From: Bolinopsis microptera
Lineage: Eukaryota > Ctenophora > Tentaculata > Lobata > Bolinopsidae
Assembly: GCF_026151205.1 (NCBI RefSeq)
Contig: NC_087081.1
Location: 1,539,886 to 1,603,885, forward strand
Direction of reading: 5' to 3'
Length of the DNA: 64,000 nt
This document shows positions 22,300 to 33,301 of this stretch, piece by piece. Under the pieces are notes generated by a model. It was not told where the DNA came from, made no database searches, and saw only the letters and a list, made by a program, of their open reading frames with translations. The position numbers were made by a program, and so were the translations under genes. Each line of letters begins with the position of its first letter. The first letter of the stretch is position 1.

Positions 22300-24478
22300 A
22301 TTCTGACTGTTATATATCGTACTGTGTCTCCCTTTATCAGTACCTGTGCCTCCACAAAATGTGTATGTCGACCACTTGGTATCACATTTGACATTGATAT
22401 TAAGACCAAGTATATTAAGCAGCCTAAAAGAAAGATCTTTAATTATAGTAAAGGTAATTTTAGGGGCCTGAATTCTGAGTTATTTAGCATCGATTGGATA
22501 ATATTTGAGTGTAATGATCCTTATCTTGCCTGGAGTCGATTCAGAGGAGTTCTTGATGCACCTGTGACCGATGGATCCCTAAAAAGACCATTAAGTCTCA
22601 GTTCCAGCCCCCATGGTATGACTCCGAATGTGATCGCCTCCTACGAAATAAGGGAAATGAGAATAAGGCATAAGGGAGCAACTCTGAGTCTCATAAACAA
22701 AAGTTTCGTGCATTTCGCACAAAATTTAAAAATTGAAGACGAAAGAATGAGACTCAGTGTTGAGGATGACTCCGATGATGCTCTTATCTCCAAGAAATTC
22801 TGGACCTACGTTAAATCTAAATCAAAGTCAACCAGATCCCTGAAACTGTCAATATCATAATCGCTTTCGAAACAATCCATCTGATCAAGCTGCCCTTTTT
22901 AACGAATATTTTTATGAGCAGTTTCTCAAGAGGCGATTATGGCATTGACATAGATTTTCGTGATGATTGTTTTCAAGTCTTGTGTTTTAGTAGAAAGATG
23001 TTCTGTTGATTCTTAAAAAGTTAAATCCTAAACAAGGCCCTGGCCCTGATGGGATTCATGGGAGAGTCCTCAAAAACTGTGCCCAAAGCCTTGCATACCC
23101 ACTTAGTTTTTATTTAACCTGTCTTTCTCGAGCGGATGCATACCCCCTGATTGAAGTGGCACTTGTAGTACCAGTGCACAAAAAGGGCGATAAGTCTTCG
23201 TTGAGAACTACAGGCCTATCTCGTTAACATCTCTTGAATGAAAGTCTTTGAAAGGTGCATAAAGACTGCATTATAGTACGCTGCGTGTTCTGATCGTTGG
23301 ATGACCGACAACACGGTTTTGTTAATGAACGCTCATGCACAACCCAAATGATACCTTTCACAGACAATCTTGCACTTGCATTGAATAACAGGTCCAGGAC
23401 TGATATAATATATTTTGATTTTGCGAAAGCCTTTGATAGCGTTTCGCATGACTCATTTTAGTAAATTAAAGAATATTTTTAATGTCGATGGACTAATGCT
23501 TAAATTTATTAAGTCCTATCTTGAGGGCGACAACAACAAGTAGTGATAGAGGCCAAACGTCTTCTACTCTACCATTCGGTCTGGTGTCCCTCAAGGTTCT
23601 CTACTCGGCCCTTTTGTTTGTAATATTTATAAATGACATGTTCTCCTGTGTCTCTGAAGGCACCAATATCGCCCTTTATGCAGATGACACTAAAATTTGG
23701 AGGGAGATTCTTGGTTACCCTGACCATCACATAATCCAAAATGACATCAATAGATTATATGATTGGTCAGTGAGAAATCGAATGAAGTTCCACCCCAAAA
23801 GTGCAAAGCCCTCTCTGTGTCCCTGCAAAGAAACGTGCTGGATAACTTGCCATTCAATACCTTCTTTTATAAACTTTCTGGAAGTGATATTGACTTTGTG
23901 CCCTCTCAGTCAGATTTAGGAGTCGCAATAAAATCCAGGTTTAATTGGGGTGCACAATGTAAAGCGCTTGTTTCCAAAGCTACATCTAGACTTGGACTAC
24001 TTAAGAGAACATGTCATTTCACTACTGATAAAAGGCAGAAAAGATCGTTCTATTTAGCGTTAATTAGGTCTATATATTGAACATTGTTCTGTCATATGGT
24101 CCCCTCAATCTGCAACTCATCTCACAGTTTGTTGCTATCCAAAAGAGGGCTATTAAATGGATCAATGGTGAACCTTACTCCAGTTATAATGACGATAAAC
24201 TTGCTACAGAGCAAAAGAAACTAAATATTCTCCCTGTTAAACAGAAGTTTATTTATAACGATCTTATGACCTTCTATAAAATAGTGAATAGCATATTATA
24301 TTTAATCAAGTTTATTTTTCTCGTTAGTTGTCATCCGGCCAAACATTAAGCAACTTATATTGCAGTACCATTTATCATTTAGTAATCAAAATATGTCATT
24401 GTAATTTTGCATGGCTGAAATGTAACGCTTGATTTATATATATAATGATTAATTGAATTTTCAAATAAAAAAAAAAAT
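22300..24478 (+). pseudogene. 5'-truncated CR1/Jockey-like LINE with reverse transcriptase, broken frames, A-rich tail
   Basis: It begins in the C-terminal part of an endonuclease/linker (NYSKGNFRGLN, then KKFWTYVKSKSKS) and runs into RT: KQGPGPDGIHGRVLK (palm entry), VALVVPVHKKGDKS, YFDFAKAFDSVSHD (motif A), GVPQGSLLGP-like (23,590 region), ALYADDTKIW (motif C, both Asp present). It ends with a C-terminal segment including KRAIKWINGEPYSSY and QKFIYNDLMTFYKI. The pieces fall in different frames (22324-22860, 23006-23227, 23521-23919, 23763-24080, 24077-24349), so frameshifts and stops have killed it. An A-rich tail near 24463-24477 marks the 3' end. It lies inside, and antisense to, the LTR element and interrupts what looks like the start of that element's RT. 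Confidence 0.85.
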
Positions 24479-24588
24479 GATAAACTGATTACACATCCCA
24501 CCTCACCATATCTCTCCTTTGGTATCATCACCGTATCAATACTAGACTCTGTGTCTAGAGAATCATGTGATTTTTTCTGCACTTGACA

Positions 24589-26492
24589 CTAACTGAGACG
24601 CAATTGAATTGTTGTACCTTCTGGTTCTTTCACCAAGTTCCAGACGTTGATGTCTTCCTTCCTTACAGAATTTTCTTTCCATCCAGGTCCAATTACACTT
24701 GCTCTCTGCCACACATCGTTGGTATGATCTGCTGACTTATACCTAATGACATCCTCACTCTTAAAGTCTAATACCTTATTCCTCTTGACTACAACCTCTA
24801 CCCAGTCTTGATTCTCATCAGACGAAGAAGCACTCTGAAATTCATCAGGCTCACTTGTGTCTCTATTTTCATCACCGACACTTTCTGACTTCACTTGTTC
24901 ACTACTGGTCTCTACATTACCAGATTCTTCAATTGAAGTTTCAGTTCCACTCGAAACTTCCACTCCTTCTGCTGATGGTTCATTGCTTACTTCCTCTGAT
25001 TCATTCGGACAGACTTCATCTTCACTGTCACTATCACTATCAACAATCTCCTCTTTCCTTACACTCTCTTCCCTACCAGTTTGTTCAATGGTATATTTCT
25101 CTGATTTCATATTTTCCCATAACATGATATCTCCCACATAATGACCTGATTTGGTCACTTTCAGTTGTTGCCGTTCTCCGCCAATCATAATCTGATCATT
25201 CTCTATGTCTAATGATACCCCCAGTTGCTTCATGCTACATCTAGAAAACAAAAAGGGTAATTCTCCTGGAACCACAAATGTTTCTAACATGAAATCTCTG
25301 TTACACAACTTGACGGGTAACATGACACATTTGATAGATTTAACCGCGTGTCCGTCTCCAAAACAAAAACTCAAGTTTCTCTCGACTTCGCTGACCTTTT
25401 TCTTCAACTCTTCAGGCATTGACTCTAAGAATGTGTTCAACCAAACATCACCACACACATTACTGGTTGTACCAGTGTCAATCAACACCTTGTTCAATGT
25501 CTCATTGACTAACAGCACTGTCTCTCAGTAGTCATTGTCAATTTTGTTTGATTCTTTACCATTCCTGCACGACTGATACATACACACTGAGCCCGAATCC
25601 TTCTTTCGAACATCATTAACATTGGGATTATGTTGACAATCTGCCCGGAAATGCTTATTCGAATCACAAATTGAACATCTTGCTACATCGCCTGTTTTGT
25701 GACTGATAGCATTTAACTCATCTTTGTAGTCTGAGTTATTCCTTTCTTTTGAATTGAGCTGTTTGTCTCTTTCCCATGGTCTGCTGTCATTTCCAGATCT
25801 CCCTCTGCCATTGGAGTAATTGTTATAACCGCCAGAAGAGAACGATTTCCTTCCTCCTTGTCCTCAATTATTGTAGCCTTGATAGAATGTATATTCTCCG
25901 TTATCACCACTGATGTCAGTATCCTTTTTCATCAAACTGACCCCTATGGTAATGCACATCCGATCCAGGTTCTACCTTAATCTTCACTGTGTCTAACTCC
26001 AGTCTGGATCTACGACAGAAAACAGCGTCACCGAAACACCTCTTCAAACCTTCCTCAATTGCTTTACTTGTCAACTCTTGAGTCCCCATTGCAGCTTTGA
26101 TCAATATCTGTTGATCTTTGGTCAGGTTGGCCTGAGTTAACAACCTGTATGCCAACATACCATCATGATAAATTTCTTTCTTGTCATTAAACAACTCTCC
26201 GATCCGGTTCAATCGTCTCTTGAACTCAGCGCTATATTCTGTCATTTGCATTTGTTCCGGTCTAACAAACTTTTCTAGATCATCAATACCTAGAAATATA
26301 CTCTGAGTATATATACATATACTCTAAGCGTGTTGCAAAATCTCTTGCCTTGAAATCCTGGATTCTCAAGACACACACTGCAGCCTGCTTAGCAGCTGCT
26401 ATCGAAGTTCCCAACTCCCAGATGCCGACTTCACGTATCCCCTTCAAGTAATCCATCCCCTCTGTCGACAAAGGCGGTTGGTCTCCTCCCAT
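24589..26492 (-). pseudogene. Second gag plus retropepsin of the LTR element (Copia-related), frameshifted
   Basis: Minus-strand pieces in order: a gag segment (26251-25916, with EYSAEFKRRLNRIGELF and LAYRLLTQANLTKDQQ), a Gly/Ser/Arg-rich stretch, a CCHC knuckle (CSICDSNKHFRADC, about 25640-25680), a stop, then a 309-codon frame (25518-24589). This last starts with a retropepsin active site VLIDTGTTSNVCG, continues with the conserved SRCSMKQLGVSLDIEND and TKSGHYVGDIML, has an acidic Ser/Glu-rich stretch, and ends in a region (VIRYKSADHTNDVWQRASV) that in related Pol proteins lies downstream of integrase. Integrase itself is absent, so an internal deletion appears to have joined protease to a post-integrase linker. 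Several frame breaks lie upstream of the protease. Confidence 0.75.
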
Positions 26493-26498
26493 GTCTTA

Positions 26499-28400
26499 TC
26501 AGTTATCAGTTCTTCTACCTGCTACCAATGATACATTTCTTTCGTCCATAGCTTTCTGTACAAGAGGATCTTGCCCTCTTTGAAGACCTCCTTGGCCACC
26601 GTGTCCTTGCGTACAATCCATTACAATATGACCCTGTCTCCCGCATCCATAACAAGTAGGGGTCTTTCTACATTCCTTTGCGAAATGTCCATGCTGTCCA
26701 CAGGTGTAACAGGCACCGATGTCTCTTCTCGGCCGGTTCTCTTCCATCACTCGGTTTATCACTCCCTCATCCATCTCTATATCCTCCTCGATTTGGAACA
26801 AAAGTTCCTCCTCATTCTTTGAATGCACATCACATAGCATCTCTGTCCTCCTCTCCAAACTCGCCTCTACATTTCTCTTCTCGTCCCGGGTTAATCGTAG
26901 AGTCTCCACTCTCCTCTGTGCCTTGGGGTCCAAGTACGTCATGATCATGTCCACTAAGTCTTCATCCAAGATGTCCGCAGCATTGGCAAATATTTTAAGC
27001 CCGCTCAGGAAGGTTCTAAAGCTGTGTTTCCCCAGCACAAACAACCGAGGTTTCATTAATGGGTATTTCTTACCCGCTGCTCTGTTCGCTTCTCTGATTC
27101 TCCTCTTTTCGGTCTCATTCAGAATGTCATTCTCCTGCATAGCTTCTAACTTACCCTCTCTGAATCCATCTCTTCTTAGCTGTGCTCCCTGCTGCCTCAA
27201 TTCATCATACTACTACTACTACTATGTCGGAGCTAAGTCCGATCTACGCCAGAAAACCCCCTCCATATATCCCTGTCCCGCATCAGGGTTCGCAGTTCCT
27301 CTTTAGAGTTTGTCCCAACTTCCTTCAGTAACATAGACAAGTAGCTTTGTCTTGGTCGGCCTTGCTGTGCTCTACCGTGCGTAGGTTCCCATAAGACTAA
27401 ATCACTGGCAAGTAGCTCAGGATGTCGGATGCAGTGTCCCGCCATTTTTAATCTCCTGCTTCGTAACTTGTTTGACAGCCTTGGGAGGCTACCATACAAA
27501 GTTATATTGCTGACCTTGTCCTTCCATGAGATACCCAGCACCATACGCAACATCTTTGTGTATGTCCCGTCCAAACTTTTCTCTTGAGCCTTTGTCAGTG
27601 TCCAGGTTTCTGATCCGTAGAGCAGTACTGATTCACAAGCCGCTATGAACAATCTAATCTTTAGGCTCTTTGAGAGTTTGGATTTCCAGATATCCTTCAG
27701 TCTATATAGGGCACCCCACGCTTTTCCCTTTCTAACCCTTATCTCCCTATCTGTGCTCTCAATCCAGGAGCCTTAGTAGATGAAATCATCTACATTTTCT
27801 ATGGCTTCCCCGGATCGACTTTGTAGGTCGCTAGATCGATCCTCCATATTCAGTGTCATGACCTTGGTCTTGCCTTCGTTTATGTGTAGTCCCACGCTTG
27901 CTGCCGCCGATTCTACTCTGAGCAGGAACTCGTTAGCCTTGTCCATGTCCTCAGATATAAGTGCTATATCATCTGCAAAGTCCACATCGGTGATTATCTT
28001 GGGCCCCACTCTTCTGCTTTTTCTACGTTCGAGGGTGAGTCCAAGTCGCTCCGCATCATCGCCTATGGCTTGCCTCATACAGTAGTCGATGACTATTGCA
28101 AAGAGGTAAGGTGCTAAGGTATCACCCTGTAACACACCTGCAAGTATCTCGAACAATTCAGTTTCTCCGTCTGGAGTTAGGACTTTGGCCATTGTCTTCT
28201 CGTACATGAGCCGTATAAGCTGCACGATTTTGACTGGAATGCCGTAAGCTTCTAGAATCTTTAGCATTTTCCCACGATGTACACTCATCATATTGAGTCC
28301 TTAACTCTTCGTTTGCTAGCTCAGCCTCCTGCCGCGCTCTCATCATTACCTCATTAGCTATCTTTATCTCTGCCAATTCCTCTCTCAGTGCCGCTTCCAT
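26499..28400 (-). pseudogene. First gag of the LTR element: coiled coil and two CCHC zinc knuckles, split by a LINE
   Basis: On the minus strand an ATG at 28400 opens a coiled-coil N-terminus (MEAALREELAEIKIANEVMM). The frame runs to 28286, is interrupted by a LINE, and resumes at 27209 down to the stop at 26499. The second part has a helical gag-like body (GKHSFRTFLSGLKIFANAAD) and two knuckles, CYTCGQHGHFAKEC and CYGCGRQGHIVMDC. Gag binds the element's RNA and builds the particle. The interruption is bordered by an 8-bp duplication (TCATCATA), which shows it is an insertion. This gag does not resemble the second gag directly downstream, so the element carries two unlike gag modules. Confidence 0.8.
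27210..28285 (-). mobile_element. 5'-truncated LINE (RTE/L2-like RT C-terminal part) inserted in gag
   Basis: The minus-strand frame encodes the last third of an RT: VHRGKMLKILEAYGIP, LAGVLQGDTLAPYLF, VDFADDIALISED (intact FADD), GLHINEGKTKVM, then the thumb and C-terminal domain (LLYGSETWTLTKAQEKSL, LRMVLGISWKDKV, RMRDRDIWRG-like end). It is one continuous frame with a single TAG at 27773-27775, where relatives have Leu-Gly-Ser. The 3' end carries a short trinucleotide run (TAG on the minus strand). An 8-bp target duplication TCATCATA (27202-27209 and 28286-28293) frames it. One nonsense mutation only suggests a fairly recent insertion. Confidence 0.85.
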
Positions 28401-28429
28401 GATTCAAATTATTTGTTATATAGTAGTGT

Positions 28430-28990
28430 TGAAAGTATTAAAATAAAATACAAACACTGTCTCTCTCTTCAACAATGTACTAATTAAAATACAAAAACTG
28501 TCTCTCTCTTTTCAATAATGTACTTATTAAAATACAAACACTGTCTCTCTCTTCAACAATGTACTAATTAAAATACAAACACTGTCTCTCTCTTCAACAA
28601 TGTACTAAATAAAATACAAACACTGTCTCTCTCTTCAACAATGTACTAATTAAAATACAAACACTGTCTCTCTCTTCAACAATGTACTAATTAAAATACA
28701 AACACTTTCTCTCTCTTCAACAATGTACTAATTAAAATACAAACACTGTCTCTCTCTTCAACAATGTACTAATTAAAATACAAACACTGTCTCTCTCTTC
28801 AACAATGTACTAATTAAAATACAAACACTGTCTCTCTCTTCAACAATGTACTAATTAAAATACAAACACTGTCTCTCTCTTCAACAATGTACTAATTAAA
28901 ATACAAACACTGTCTCTCTCTTCAACAATGTACTAATTAAAATACAAACACTGTCTCTCTCTTCAACAATGTACTAATTAAAATACAAGT
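28430..28990. repeat. 41-bp tandem repeat, about 13.5 copies, in the leader of the LTR element
   Basis: AAACACTGTCTCTCTCTTCA recurs every 41 bp (for example at 28741 and 28782) with few substitutions. It lies just upstream of the gag start on the element's minus strand, so within its 5' leader. Adjacent at 28405-28440 is an AT-rich motif (CAAATTATTTGTTATATAG) also found twice near 52.1-52.3 kb. Confidence 0.92.
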
Positions 28991-29526
28991 GTACAGGTCA
29001 AATGTAATAATTAAAGCTCTCGCTTATCAGCTCTCTATTGCTCGGTTTTTACTCTAATTGATAAATCAGTGTCTCACACCGTCACTCTCAGTCAGTTCCT
29101 CATATTCAAATATTCGGACAGTCAATTCAACACTCTCTTCACAGAAAAGTAGTCCTAGTTTCTTTCATCATAATACCATACCCCGGCACCCCTCAAATTT
29201 CAAAACCCCTTCAAAACGTTCCAAGTTTTCAAATAATACACCGCTCTAATTCCCTACAAGTGACGTCACCACTCTCTGAATAACCTCTCCTCAACCTCCA
29301 ATGCTAGCATCACCTGGGTCTTATTTATATAATATCTCTTCCTCTATCTCTTCCTCTATCCTTGAAGTGTTGGTCGCACAATTTCGCCAGCCCACTCCAA
29401 ACTCCCCCTCTCGCTCTCTCTCGTGATATCACAATATGTAGCGCTACAAAAAGAAAACAAGTCCGACACACTACAGAACGGTTCAGCAGGCAGCCACTCC
29501 CACTGAGGCTCTGGTGGCTGAAAGTA
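28991..29526. other. Leader sequence of the LTR element, no gene
   Basis: Pyrimidine-rich non-coding sequence between the 41-bp repeat and the mariner-like insertion. Short frames on both strands show no domain. Confidence 0.5.
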
Positions 29527-30977
29527 CAGGGTGGCCCAAAAGTGACTACCCACACGCAACCTTTTAATAACTCACGTAATTCGTCTTCAAATTACACAAA
29601 AATTTCATAGATTATAGATATGGGTCAAACTTAGATTTCCTGAAAGTTTTGTAAGCCACGCCCAATTATAGTGGGCGTGGCGTGACACTCCCTCTTTTTC
29701 ACTATTGTCTTCATAAAATGAGAACGCTTTAAGCTAAGAACTCCAAATTTTTTGCACACATTTGACTTGATAATTTAAAACCTTTCCAAAAGTTTCAAGT
29801 TCATTGTTCAAAATTTAGCTGAGTTATGACCATTTCAAAATTCATCGGATACGTGATCCGAGCACTAAGTCAGTGATCTCTGCACTTGGTTAATGGCCTG
29901 TTTGGCTCACATGCACCGCTTGATTGGTTGCAGGGCTTGTTAGCCCTGCTAGTCACAGGTTCGTTCCTTACAATCGATAAAAAGAAATGAACCATCCATT
30001 GAATCATCGAAAATGGTTCACTATCCTCCCTATACTGCGGAAGAACGATTGTTTGTCTACCTGAACAAAGAGAATGGGGAGTTCTGCCCTCAGCTTAAAC
30101 GACAATTTCAAATGAAATTCAACCGACCATCCCCTTGCCGGAAAAGCTGCTTTGATATGCATCACAAGATCAAGTTCACTTTTTCTGCAAAAGACGAACC
30201 GCGAGGACCGAAGAAAACATCACCATGGTTATTTGTGACGTGATTGATACACCTAAAATTGGCACCCGTAAACGAGCTCCTGCCTAGACCTCAGCAGAAC
30301 ATCCCTTCAACGAATCCTAAAGCGAGATCTTTCTAACCGGGCCTATCGGATCACAAAGAAACACCAACTTTTAGACCGTGATTCCTGATTTTCCTGAAAA
30401 GGTCACGATCTGGTGCGCCATCAGTTCTCGTGGAAACCTAGGACCTTACTTTTACGAAGAATTTTGTGTTTTCCTGTCTAGCAAAGTCATTATCGGTATC
30501 CAATCAATCATGATCAGGTCGTCATCTCCTCAGTATGTTTGGTAAAGCCTAATGAACCTCATTAATACACGCTAACGCCTTACTCTTGATCAGATTGGGT
30601 GACGAGATCACTGATTGAGTGCAGAGATCACTGACTGAGTGCTCAGATCACGTATCCGATGAATTTTGAAATGGTCATAACTCAGCCAAATTTTGAACAA
30701 TGAACTTGAAACTTTGGGAAAGGTTTTAAATTATCAAGCCAAATGTGTGCAAAAAATTTGGAGTTCTTAGCTCAAAGCGTTATCATTTTATGAAGAAAAT
30801 AGTGAAAAAGAGGGAGTGTCACGCCACGCCCACTATAATTAGGCGTGGCTTACAAAACTTTCAGGAAATCTAAGTTTGACCCATATCTATAATCTCTGAA
30901 ATTTTGGTGCAATTTGGAGACGAATTACGTTAGTTATTAAGAGGTTGCGTGTGGGTAGTCACTTTTGGGCCACCCTG
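29527..30977 (+). mobile_element. Mariner/Tc1-like DNA transposon with long terminal inverted repeats
   Basis: The element starts CAGGGTGGCCCAAAAGTGAC and ends with its reverse complement. It is flanked by TA dinucleotides (29525-29526 and 30978-30979), the hallmark target of Tc1/mariner. Inverted repeats extend about 360-370 bp inward (to about 29890 and from about 30610) with scattered mismatches, much longer than usual mariner ends. It is inserted in the leader of the LTR element. Confidence 0.9.
30013..30560 (+). pseudogene. Degenerate mariner-like transposase
   Basis: Starting at 30013 the frame reads MVHYPPYTAEERLFVYLNKE, then a helix-turn-helix-like region ending in DEPRGPKKT. That is the usual layout of the N-terminal DNA-binding part (YTxEERxF ... 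TGSV..K.RSGRP). After the stop at 30241-30243, a second frame has SRTSLQRILKRDLSNRAYRI, the second DNA-binding motif. The DDE catalytic half is reduced to short scattered segments with stops. The element is therefore non-autonomous. Confidence 0.7.
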
Positions 30978-31368
30978 TATGTCAAGTCTGCCGTCTTAAA
31001 CTTAAAATAAGACCCGGTTATCCTTGAATCTACTCATCAAACACTCTCTCGAACCAATCCCTCAACGGACGGACATATACTCCTCAAAATAACCCCTCCT
31101 AAACTGTGCCTCTCCGGTATCTAACCCCCTTTCCCCTCCATGATGAAAGAAACCCCAAAAATACCATTTAAACTCTACACTTCACCGAGCATTCATTTAC
31201 TGCTCTTGCACTGCACTAGTCTAGCAACGGCAACTGACAACACTGTATTATATTACGTTTACGTACATATAAACAAATACTCCTGACCTCTGTCGTCTCA
31301 CTCTCACATACTAAATAGTCTCCATTACCTTAATTAAAATACAAAACAAACTATCCTATAATAAAATA
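30978..31368. other. Remaining leader of the LTR element next to the PBS
   Basis: Non-coding sequence between the mariner-like element and the primer binding site. No gene or repeat was identified. Confidence 0.5.
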
Positions 31369-31387
31369 GGATCTACCGTTCGCGCCA
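31369..31387 (-). promoter_or_regulatory. Primer binding site of the LTR retrotransposon
   Basis: Two bases inside the right LTR, the minus strand reads TGGCGCGAACGGTAGATCC. A PBS starting TGG, complementary to a tRNA 3' CCA end, is diagnostic of LTR elements. It fixes the element's orientation as minus. The priming tRNA was not identified. Confidence 0.75.
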
Positions 31388-31389
31388 TT

Positions 31390-33301
31390 TGTAAGCAGTG
31401 GACACTTGCTTCCCGGTTCGAAGTTTATTTGCATTTAATTAAGGGTTTGGACAATGGAAACGAGCGGGATAATAAAGGGTAAACAAAATTAAACTATGAA
31501 ACAACCCAATGAATAATTCGACAACCTCTACTTCAAATCCTAATTAACCAGACTCGTATCGCCCATAAACGCCCAGCGATCTAGCGCTGCAACCTAAAAC
31601 ACGGATAGCACGGTCAACTCGCCTTGACCGTGCCTAATCTACTAATCTAGGTGCCCTGAAACAACCACTGTTGGTTCTTCCTCTTGCTCTGATCTAGACG
31701 CCCTGAATCAACCATTGTCGATTCTAAACCTCTAACGACACGTTCCATCCGTGCTCACCAGGCCCCAACCATAACTGGTCCTGGTCCCTTACACTAGTCC
31801 GGTATCAACCATGACCTTCTATCGAATAGGGTGAGAATGCAAACAAGGGGTATAATAAAGGTGCCCAAGGTACTTAACTGAACAATGAATAATCGAATAT
31901 TTGCTCAACCAACGCTTAGTCACTTAGACTCATATTGCCTCAAATACTATGCAACAAATTCCTAATTACTCCGATTCATACTGCCTCAAATATTACGCAA
32001 CACACTTCCTGCCGTTAATCCTGCCCTTAATCTAGCTTTACCTATCCGAGTCAACCATTGCTGACTATTCCTCCCGGGCTCTTACTCTTAGTCTAGCCTT
32101 ATCTGTCTAAGTCAACCAGTGCTGACTATTCCTCCCGGGCTCTTATTCTTAATTTAGCTTTACCTATCCGAGTCAACCAGTGCTGACTATTCCTCCCGGG
32201 CTCTTACTCTTAGTCTAGCCTTATCTGTCTAAGTCAACCAGTGCTGACTATTCCTCCCGGGCTCTTATTCTTAATTTAGCTTTACCTATCCGAGTCAACC
32301 ATTGCTGACTATTCCTCCCGGGCTCTTACTCTTAGTCTAGCCTTATCTGTCTAAGTCAACCAGTGCTGACTATTCCTCCCGGGCTCTTATTCTTAATTTA
32401 GCTTTACCTATCCGAGTCAACCAGTGCTGACTATTCCTCCCGGGCTCTTACTCTTAGTCTAGCCTTATCTATCTGAGTCAACCATTGCTGACTATTCCTC
32501 CCGGGCTCTTATTCTTAGTCTAGCTTTATCTGTCTAAGTCAACCAGTGCTGACTATTTCTCCCGGGCTCTTACTCTTAGTCTCGCTTTACCTATCTGAGT
32601 CAACCATTGCTGACTCTCGCTCTGCCAGAGCCCAGTGTTGTCAAGACATCCCCTGGTGTCGGACCAACCATTGTTGACCCCGGCCACAACCAAGCCTGAT
32701 AATAGTAACTACGTAATGCTCCACTATTCTACGGCCGCCAATATTATATTTACCACTATAACCATCTACCTAACTAAACGACCTAACCTTAACAGGTTCT
32801 AGCTACAGAACCTGCCCGGTATCAAAATGACCCCCCTTTCGATCGGGTAAACTGGCACTTCCTATCTCAAAAGGCTAATCGTATTTTCCTCTCGCCCGCC
32901 CTGATAGTCTAAACAATCTACCATTTCCCGGGAATCTCAAACTATCCTGTCGATAGCCGCAACATTGTAACACAAGTATTCTGTAAACACTCCATAACTC
33001 AACCTCGTACTGACCAAACATATGTTAAACTGACCTCTCTGCACTTAAACTGCAATAACTGTCGACTACTATAATATATGCCCAAAATACTACCGTCACA
33101 TACTGGACCCCACGACCGCCTTATTATAATCATTACACTATCTACATATTACACAATATTACCCTAAATTCATCTCAATTAATCACTGCTTACACAACTT
33201 TACAAAATATGTTCTTTCTTAGAACCTTACTATACTGGTACAATAATTTAATGGAAAATCTCTTACTATAGACCATATCTCTTGCCCGGTCACGGCTTAC
33301 A
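31390..33301 (-). repeat. Right LTR (5' LTR of the minus-strand element), 1,912 bp
   Basis: It has the same termini as the left LTR. It holds about ten copies of the 61-bp internal repeat (32050 to about 32600), in which two variants alternate. In the minus orientation it would carry the promoter for the element. Sequence beyond 33301 is unrelated to the satellite that borders the left LTR. Confidence 0.9.

Larger units (their letters stand above)
19989..33301 (-). mobile_element. LTR retrotransposon (minus strand) with two gag modules, protease, no visible RT or integrase
   Basis: Two long direct repeats starting TGTAAGC and ending GCTTACA bound about 9.8 kb of internal DNA. Read on the minus strand the order is: LTR, primer binding site (31369-31387), a leader of about 3 kb holding a mariner insertion and a 41-bp tandem repeat, a coiled-coil gag with two CCHC knuckles (broken by a LINE), a second gag plus retropepsin, a foreign LINE, a 45-bp protein-repeat tract, then the other LTR. 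The protease and second gag resemble a Copia-related family of marine invertebrates. The integrase and RT expected after the protease are missing or replaced. The flanks differ (satellite on the left, unrelated DNA on the right), so there is no matching target-site duplication. Confidence 0.82.

Noticed and set aside
24855-25531. Plus-strand Ser/Leu-rich frames
   Set aside because: They are antisense shadows of the acidic Ser/Glu-rich part of the protease frame.
26571-27306. Plus-strand frames of 83-195 codons
   Set aside because: They are antisense shadows of the gag frame with two zinc knuckles.
28430-28990. Regular 41-bp repeats resembling a CRISPR array
   Set aside because: Units are contiguous without unique spacers and lie in the leader of an LTR element in an animal genome.
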